Assembly: GCA_019244415.1 (NCBI GenBank)
Contig: JAFASN010000130.1
Span: forward strand, 22,270-86,269
DNA length: 64,000 nt
Direction: 5' to 3'
Source of the DNA: Verrucomicrobiota bacterium
GTDB lineage: Bacteria; Verrucomicrobiota; Verrucomicrobiia; Chthoniobacterales; UBA10450
A program made the translations under genes and the position numbers. The notes below the pieces were generated by a model. It saw only the letters and a program-made list of their open reading frames with translations, was not told the DNA's origin and did no database searches. This document shows positions 57,827 to 64,000 of this stretch, in pieces (position 1 is the stretch's first letter; every line of letters starts with the position of its first letter).

Positions 57827-60184
57827 TTAGTTCCGGGCGAGTGAGCTGAGTACCTTCTCGAACTCCCGGTCTTGCCGGAGTGAATCCCATTGCGGCTGGA
57901 GCTTGAGAAATCCGTAACTCAAGTACGTAGGCGAACGCTCGACGGTGATGATTTGTTCAACGGCGAGCCGGGTCTCGCCAGCCCAGGCGTAGGTTTGCGC
58001 GAGATTGACGGCGAAGTTAGCGCCATCGACGGCATCTTTAGAGATTGGCATGAGCTCGCAGGCACGGCGGCCTTCGCGCAGAGCATCATCCTTTCGCCCC
58101 AGTCCGGCATCAATCATTCCGAGCAGGCTCAGAGCAGCAGGAAAATCAGGCTGTTTTTGCAAAACGGCGAGCAGCTCGTCGCGAGCGGAGTTGAAAGCTG
58201 ATTGCGCTTTTGCCGCGTCGCCCTCCCAGCGTGCGACAACGCCTTCCCAGTACGCTCGCGGGAAATTAACTCCGTTATTCACGACGCCTTCGCGCGGGTA
58301 ATTCGCGAGCACGCGAGCGGCTGCCTCGGGCGTGCGTTCGCAGAGGGAATAAAACGGATCATCGACGTCAGCCGCGGTCTTCGGATCTTCGGCGATCAAT
58401 GACGTGAGCGTGGCCTGGTACGGCTTGATATCAGCGTGCCAATCGACCGCGATCGATGCTCGCAGAATACGCGTCTGCGGATCACCAGGAACGACATCGA
58501 GAGCGCGATCGTAAGTACGGGCTTCTTCGGCATAGCGATGTTGCCAGTGATAGAACAACGCCATCTGCTGAAGAGTGAAAAAGTTGCGCGGATCGAGCTC
58601 AAGAGCGCGCTCGAGGTTTTCCGTGGCCTGTTCCCAACGGCCCTGCCGGCGATCGATGTAGGCGGTGTACTCAAACACTTCCGCGCTGTTAGGCAAAGTC
58701 CGGCGCGCCTTGGCCAGCTCGCTGCGCGCGCGGTCGTAGTCGCGGAAGCCGTGATAATAGTAATCGGCCAAAGCGAGGTGAGCTTCGCCGGAGTCGGGCT
58801 GGAGATGGAGCGCGGTTTGCACGGCGGAGTTTGCCATTTCAAGGCGCGCTGGAGTTCGATCGAACCCATCCCAGTACATATTCCCATGTACTCTGGAGAG
58901 CAGACACCAGGCAGGCAGGAACCGGGCATCGCGCGACACGGCTTCATCAAGCAAACGAGACGCTTGGATGAGATTCGCCTTCGCCTGAATCTGATTTGTC
59001 GTCGCAGCAAAAAGGGATTGGGCGCGAAGGTAAAGATCATAAGCGGTCAGATCGGTCGTCGCCGGTTTGTCGATGGCCGCCTTCTCCCGCGCGGAGAGTC
59101 TGGCCCGGAGTTGATCGGCGATGGTGCGGGCAATTTCGCTTTGAATGGCGAAGACATCGTCGAGCGGGCGATCGTAATTTTCCGCCCAGGTATGCGCATC
59201 AGTGCGGGCATTAATCAGCTGCGCATTCACGCGCACCTTTCCACCCGCGCGCTGCACGCTCCCCTCGAGAAGGTAGGCCACGCCGAGCTGTTGGCCGATC
59301 TCGCGGAGGTTGCGCTCCACCCCGGTTTTGTACTGCATCACACTGGTGCGGCTAATCACTTTCAGGTCAGCGATTTTCGCCAGGTCAGTCAGAATCTCAT
59401 CCTGCACGCCATCGGCGAAATAAGCGTTCTCCTTATCGCTGCTGAGATTTTCAAATGGCAGGACGGCGATACTTTTCTCCGGGATAGCTCCGGCGGGACG
59501 CGCTCGCGTTCGAGAAAATATGAGTACAGCCGCGCCGGCCAGAACGAGCAAGCCCGCGCTCGCCGCCAAAGCGACCCAGCGCCTTTTGGCGCGCCGTTGG
59601 CGAACGGCGGCGAACTTGGCTGGAAGCCGCGGATTACCGATGTTTTCTCCATAAAGGTTGACCACGCAGACGCGCACGCCGTGTTTCACTTCGCACTCTC
59701 CGAGGTCGTGCAGACAAGGCCGCCAATCCTCGAACTCGGCCACGTCTTCCGCGATGTGTCGGGAGAGCAGAATGTGACCGCCGTCACCGCAATCCATCAC
59801 GCGCTGGGCGATGTTGATTCCAGCACCGGCGACGTTGGTGCGGCCAGCGACGTCCACCACGGTACTTACCGGGCCGCTGTGCACGCCCATCCGCAGCGGG
59901 ATTCGTGGGCCGCTTTTTAACTCGCGGTCAATCTCCATTGCGCATCGTACCGGGGCTTCCGGGCTGGTGTAGAAGACGAGAGCCATGCCATCCCCCGTGG
60001 GAATACTCACCAGCTTTTCGGCGGCTTCAGCTTCCCGCACGGGTTCGGAGCGCCGCACGATGCCGGTTAATCGGTCGATGGCCGCGTGCTGGTCTTTGAT
60101 CGAGAGCTTCGAGTAACCAATGATGTCGATGAACAGGACATGCGCGATCTGAAGCGCGATCGCCTTTTTCGGTTCATCTGGCAT
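57827..60184 (-). CDS. Class III adenylate/guanylate cyclase-domain protein with TM, TolB-like domain and TPR repeats
   Basis: HVLFIDIIGYSKLSIKDQHAAIDRLTGIVRR; SIAVLPFENLSSDKENAYFADGVQDEILTDLAKI; TPR-type region DRRQGRWEQATENLERALELDPRN. Confidence 0.92.
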   Translation of the reverse strand: MPDEPKKAIALQIAHVLFIDIIGYSKLSIKDQHAAIDRLTGIVRRSEPVREAEAAEKLVSIPTGDGMALVFYTSPEAPVRCAMEIDRELKSGPRIPLRMGVHSGPVSTVVDVAGRTNVAGAGINIAQRVMDCGDGGHILLSRHIAEDVAEFEDWRPCLHDLGECEVKHGVRVCVVNLYGENIGNPRLPAKFAAVRQRRAKRRWVALAASAGLLVLAGAAVLIFSRTRARPAGAIPEKSIAVLPFENLSSDKENAYFADGVQDEILTDLAKIADLKVISRTSVMQYKTGVERNLREIGQQLGVAYLLEGSVQRAGGKVRVNAQLINARTDAHTWAENYDRPLDDVFAIQSEIARTIADQLRARLSAREKAAIDKPATTDLTAYDLYLRAQSLFAATTNQIQAKANLIQASRLLDEAVSRDARFLPAWCLLSRVHGNMYWDGFDRTPARLEMANSAVQTALHLQPDSGEAHLALADYYYHGFRDYDRARSELAKARRTLPNSAEVFEYTAYIDRRQGRWEQATENLERALELDPRNFFTLQQMALFYHWQHRYAEEARTYDRALDVVPGDPQTRILRASIAVDWHADIKPYQATLTSLIAEDPKTAADVDDPFYSLCERTPEAAARVLANYPREGVVNNGVNFPRAYWEGVVARWEGDAAKAQSAFNSARDELLAVLQKQPDFPAALSLLGMIDAGLGRKDDALREGRRACELMPISKDAVDGANFAVNLAQTYAWAGETRLAVEQIITVERSPTYLSYGFLKLQPQWDSLRQDREFEKVLSSLARN

Positions 60185-60301
60185 CGGCAGTGTTCCCCAT
60201 CGTAGCAGAGCGGCAACGAGCGTCGATGCGCAACTTCGCCGTGGTACTCAGGCAAAAAACGGTGTTGCGCGAGGCGCGGCAAACCCGGAGTTTATTTGTT
60301 C

Positions 60302-63300
60302 ATGCGCTTCTCACGTCTCGCCCCGCTGGCTGGCTTCATCGCGATTGCCTTTACCTCCTCAGCTACTGCTCAGGACCTGCCAAACACCACACGATTACTG
60401 CGATTCCCAACGACAAACGACCGGCAGATTGTCTTTTGCTACGCTGGAGAACTTTACACCGTCGATATGCACGGCGGCGTGGCTCGCCGACTGACCAGCG
60501 GGCAGGGCTATACTTCCTTCCCACGGTTCTCACCCGATGGCGCGCAGCTGGCATTTACTTCGCAATATGACGGAAACACGGAGGTTTACGTCATGCCGGC
60601 TGAAGGTGGCGCGCCCAAGCGGCTAACTACTTCAGCGACGCTCGGCCGCGACGACATCTCGGACCGAATGGGACCGAACAATATCGTGATGACCTGGCAA
60701 AATACCAAGCCGCTGGTCGTATTTCGCTCGCGCATGAGATCGTTCAACGATTTCATCGGGCAGCTATTCACTGTCGGGATGGACGCCGAGTTACCTCAGC
60801 AGTTGCCCGTGCCGCGCGGAGGATTCGTTAGCTTCTCACCGGATGATTCCAAGATGGCTTACAACCGCGTCTTTCGTGAGTTTCGGACTTGGAAGCATTA
60901 CCGCGGCGGCATGGCGGATGACATCTGGATTTATGATTTCAAAACAGGCGCAATTGAAAACCTGACTAACAACCCGGCGCAGGACATCTGCCCAATGTGG
61001 GGGCCTGATAACCACATCTACTTCATCTCCGATCGTGACAACCGGATGAACCTGTACTCAATCGACCTCGGCAGCAGGGAACTTAAGCAGCTCACTCACT
61101 TCAAGGATTTCGACATCAAGTTTCCGTCCATCGGGAAAACGTCGATCGTTTTCGAGCAAGCTGGATACATCTGGCGCTACGATCTGGCTAACGGCCAGGC
61201 AGCACCGGTGCCTATCCAGGTGGACGAGGACTTCGCTTCCGGCCGTTTCGCTTTCGTTGATGCGTCCAAGCACACCGAGTCGGTGAATCTGGCGCCTGAC
61301 GGCGAACGCGCCATCGTCGTAGCGCAGGGAGACCTGTACTCAGTCCCGCGGAAGGAAGGCACGGCACGTAATCTGACGAAAACTTCCAATGCGCATGAAC
61401 GCGACGCCGTCTGGTCGCCGGATGGCAAATGGATTGCCTATAACTCGGATGCCACCGGCGAGAACGAGCTCTATATCCGCTCCCAGGATGGCAAGAGCCA
61501 ACCCGTCCAGGTTACCAGCGGGGCAGATACTTACTACTACCAGGTTATCTGGTCACCCGATAGCAAGAAGCTACTTTGGGCGGACCGCCTCCAGCGTTTG
61601 CGTTACGTTGATGTAAACAGCAAAGCGGTGACACAGGTGGACCAGGATAAGTGGGGCGAAATCGAATCGTATGACTGGTCCCCGGACAGTCAGTGGATCG
61701 CATGGTCGCGTCCGGAGGAGAATGGAATGCCGAAGGTGTATCTTTTCTCTACCGCGAGCAAGAAGCAGACACCAGTCACTGATGAATGGTATGCTTCGGG
61801 TAACGTTGCTTTCAGCGACGATGGCAAGTACCTCCTCCTCGCTTCGGCACGAGATTTCAAGCCTACCTTCGGCGACGACGAGTTTGAGAACGTCTATGTC
61901 GATATGGAGCGCGTTTACCTCGTCACCCTCGCGAAAGATACCGAGCCTCCACTTGGCGCACGCAGCGACGAAGTAGGCAAAGCCGAGGAGAAACGCGCAA
62001 AGGAGAAGCAAAAGGAATCCGACGAGAAGAAGGAGACGAAACCCGACGAAAAGAAGTCGCCGGCTCCATCGGCCGAACCAAAGAAGCCGGTGACGGTAAA
62101 GGTAGATCTCGACGGGATTCACGACCGCATCTCCGGTTTGGAAATCCAGCCCGGTAACTACAGCGACATCCGCATGATCGATGATCGCATCTTTTACTTG
62201 CGGCGCACCGTCGCGGACAGCGAAGGAGAAAACGAAGAAGAGGGGGACGATCGCGATCGCAAGGCGCACCTCTGTTTCTACAGCCTGACTGACCGTAAGG
62301 AAACGGTGCTGGGCGATGTCAACGGCTACCAGATCAGCGCTGATGGAAAGCGCATGCTGGTGAAGATTAAAAAGGATTACGCAATTATCGACCTGCCCAA
62401 AGACAAGCTCGAGACGAAAGATCATGAGCTAAAGCATGCCGGGCTCGATATGCAGCTCGACCGGCATGCGGAGTGGAAGCAAATCTACCTCGAAGCGTGG
62501 CGGCAAATGCGCGACTTCTTCTACGCTCCAAACATGAATGGGGTGGACTGGAAAGCCATGCGGGACAAGTACGCAGCTTTAGTCCCATTCGTGAATAACC
62601 GAAACGATCTGACCTATCTTCTCGGTGAGCTAATTGGCGAGCTGAACAACGGTCATACCTATGTCGGTGGCGGTGAGCGGCCGGAAACATCGCGCATCAA
62701 GCTCGGATTGCTCGGGGCGGAGTTTTCGCGGGATGCAGCCAGCAAGGCTTATCGCATCGACCGCATTTTACCCGGCGAGAACTGGGATAAGCACACACGC
62801 TCACCACTGACCGCGGAAGGCGTAAACGTGAAACCGGGTGACTACATCCTCGCCATCAACAACACCCCTGTCTCGAGTTTGCCCAACCTTTACGATGCAT
62901 TGATCGGCACGGCAGACAAACAGGTAATTCTGCGAGTTAACTCAAAGCCGACCGATGAAGGCGCCCGTGATGTGACGGTGGTGCCAGTAGCTGATGAGTC
63001 GCCGCTCTATTATCTGGCATGGGTGCAGAAAAACATTGCGCACGTTGCCAGTAAGACAAACGGCGAAGTAGGTTACCTGCATATTCCAGACATGGGCCGG
63101 CCCGGCTTGGATGAGTTTACAAAGCTTTACTTCCCGCAGATTCACAAGAAGGCACTGATCGTTGACGTGCGGGGTAATGGCGGCGGATTTGTTTCGCCGC
63201 TGGTCATCGAAAGATTGCGGCGCGCCTTGGTCATGGTGGAGATCGCCCGCAACGGCATGCCGCAAACGAATCCACCTCAGACCTTCGTCGGGCCGATGGT

Positions 63301-63682
63301 TGCACTTTGCGATGAGTACTCCGCCTCGGACGGCGATATCTTCCCCTACCGATTCAAGACACTCGGCCTGGGCAAATTAATCGGTAAACGAACCTGGGGC
63401 GGCGTCATCGGCATTCGCAATCCACTTCCTCTGATGGATGGAGGTCAGTTCTTTAAGCCGGAGTTCGCGCCGTACTCGAAAGAAGGTAAAGGCTGGGTCA
63501 TCGAAGGTCACGGCGTCGATCCAGACATCGTGGTGGACAATGACCCCACCAAGGAGTTTCACGGCGAAGACCAGCAGCTCGACCGCGCTATTCAGGAAGT
63601 GCAGGACGAACTTAAGACGAAGCGCTACGATTTACCGCCGGTGCCGCCGTATCCTGATCGCAATCCAGAAAAGAAGAGTTGA
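60302..63682 (+). CDS. Tricorn-type protease homolog (TolB-like beta-propeller, PDZ, S41 peptidase)
   Basis: WSPDGKWIAYNSDATGENELY; PDZ segment GVNVKPGDYILAINNTPV; S41 region ALIVDVRGNGGGFVSPLVIERL and CDEYSASDGDIFPYRFKTLGLGKLIGKRTWGGVIGI. Confidence 0.95.
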   Translation: MRFSRLAPLAGFIAIAFTSSATAQDLPNTTRLLRFPTTNDRQIVFCYAGELYTVDMHGGVARRLTSGQGYTSFPRFSPDGAQLAFTSQYDGNTEVYVMPAEGGAPKRLTTSATLGRDDISDRMGPNNIVMTWQNTKPLVVFRSRMRSFNDFIGQLFTVGMDAELPQQLPVPRGGFVSFSPDDSKMAYNRVFREFRTWKHYRGGMADDIWIYDFKTGAIENLTNNPAQDICPMWGPDNHIYFISDRDNRMNLYSIDLGSRELKQLTHFKDFDIKFPSIGKTSIVFEQAGYIWRYDLANGQAAPVPIQVDEDFASGRFAFVDASKHTESVNLAPDGERAIVVAQGDLYSVPRKEGTARNLTKTSNAHERDAVWSPDGKWIAYNSDATGENELYIRSQDGKSQPVQVTSGADTYYYQVIWSPDSKKLLWADRLQRLRYVDVNSKAVTQVDQDKWGEIESYDWSPDSQWIAWSRPEENGMPKVYLFSTASKKQTPVTDEWYASGNVAFSDDGKYLLLASARDFKPTFGDDEFENVYVDMERVYLVTLAKDTEPPLGARSDEVGKAEEKRAKEKQKESDEKKETKPDEKKSPAPSAEPKKPVTVKVDLDGIHDRISGLEIQPGNYSDIRMIDDRIFYLRRTVADSEGENEEEGDDRDRKAHLCFYSLTDRKETVLGDVNGYQISADGKRMLVKIKKDYAIIDLPKDKLETKDHELKHAGLDMQLDRHAEWKQIYLEAWRQMRDFFYAPNMNGVDWKAMRDKYAALVPFVNNRNDLTYLLGELIGELNNGHTYVGGGERPETSRIKLGLLGAEFSRDAASKAYRIDRILPGENWDKHTRSPLTAEGVNVKPGDYILAINNTPVSSLPNLYDALIGTADKQVILRVNSKPTDEGARDVTVVPVADESPLYYLAWVQKNIAHVASKTNGEVGYLHIPDMGRPGLDEFTKLYFPQIHKKALIVDVRGNGGGFVSPLVIERLRRALVMVEIARNGMPQTNPPQTFVGPMVALCDEYSASDGDIFPYRFKTLGLGKLIGKRTWGGVIGIRNPLPLMDGGQFFKPEFAPYSKEGKGWVIEGHGVDPDIVVDNDPTKEFHGEDQQLDRAIQEVQDELKTKRYDLPPVPPYPDRNPEKKS

Positions 63683-64000
63683 GTGGCGTTTGAACTAGAG
63701 TCGAACTACAGACCGCGCGGTGATCAGAGCCAGGCGATCGCCAAGCTGACAAAGTCGATCCAGGCCGGCAACAAGCACCAGACGTTGCTTGGGGTTACCG
63801 GGTCTGGCAAAACGTTCACGGTGGCGAACGTGGTGCGTGAGATCGATCGTCCCACTCTTGTTATTTCGCATAACAAGACACTGGCCGCCCAGCTGTACTC
63901 GGAGTTCAAACAGTTCTTTCCCCGAAATGCCGTCGAATACTTCGTTAGCTACTTCGATTACTATCAGCCGGAGGCTTATATTCCGCGTTCGGACACCTAC
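63683..64000 (+). CDS. uvrB: Excinuclease ABC subunit B, N-terminal part (GTG start; runs off window; absent from ORF list)
   Basis: [51 protein letters not shown]...[43 protein letters not shown]. Confidence 0.97.
   Translation, partial: MAFELESNYRPRGDQSQAIAKLTKSIQAGNKHQTLLGVTGSGKTFTVANVVREIDRPTLVISHNKTLAAQLYSEFKQFFPRNAVEYFVSYFDYYQPEAYIPRSDTY

Noticed and set aside
58436-59920. 494-aa plus-strand ORF opposite the cyclase-TPR gene
   Set aside because: Antisense shadow ORF; the minus-strand gene has clear domain motifs.
1-64000. Simple avoidance of GTAC by a restriction system as the explanation for motif bias
   Set aside because: Total GTAC is not scarce; the bias is enrichment of the asymmetric RAGTAC context, which palindrome avoidance does not predict.
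1-64000. tRNA or rRNA genes
   Set aside because: I looked through the intergenic gaps and did not recognise any cloverleaf or rRNA sequence; a tRNAscan/Infernal run would be decisive.
1-64000. Transposase or integrase genes supporting a mobile island
   Set aside because: No ORF in the list shows recognisable transposase/integrase motifs, so the island idea rests only on motif density, repeats and decayed genes.

Overview
This 64 kb window is chromosomal DNA from a GC-rich bacterium. Gene content (ADOP permease with PadR, clade-II-type nos cluster, KpsF/PBP1A/RfaE envelope genes, a possible VPDSG-CTERM-like protein) suggests Verrucomicrobia or a relative; this is inference, as no search was possible. 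It is densely coding, starting inside mnmG and ending inside uvrB. Main blocks: mnmG-plsY-gpsA; purN and rfaE2; a nitrous-oxide-reductase cluster (Crp/Fnr, DUF2249, nosY, nosF, nosD, membrane protein, nosZ, azurin-like) next to a CusF-SCO1 fusion; rpoA-rplQ; pyrR-pyrB-pyrC; sufC-(O-methyltransferase)-sufB-sufD; envelope and glycosyltransferase genes; korA-korB; a stress/PRC-barrel cluster; a small restriction-modification-like pair; and a tricorn-type protease. Most notable observations: (1) the hexamer RAGTAC/GTACTY is strongly over-represented on both strands and in all reading frames, like a HIP1-type or uptake-type genome motif; (2) a 41-bp-period array of a 15-bp repeat (GTAGYCTCTCTTTCC) at about 50.8-51.05 kb lies between a decayed gene copy and a winged-helix-like gene, upstream of the methyltransferase; (3) a perfect FNR-type box (TTGATgcagATCAA) precedes the azurin-nosZ operon, whose cluster encodes a matching Crp/Fnr regulator; (4) several distinct palindromic repeat families occur, some inside or abutting genes; (5) three otherwise intact genes carry apparent single-nucleotide frameshifts. 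All counts were made by eye.
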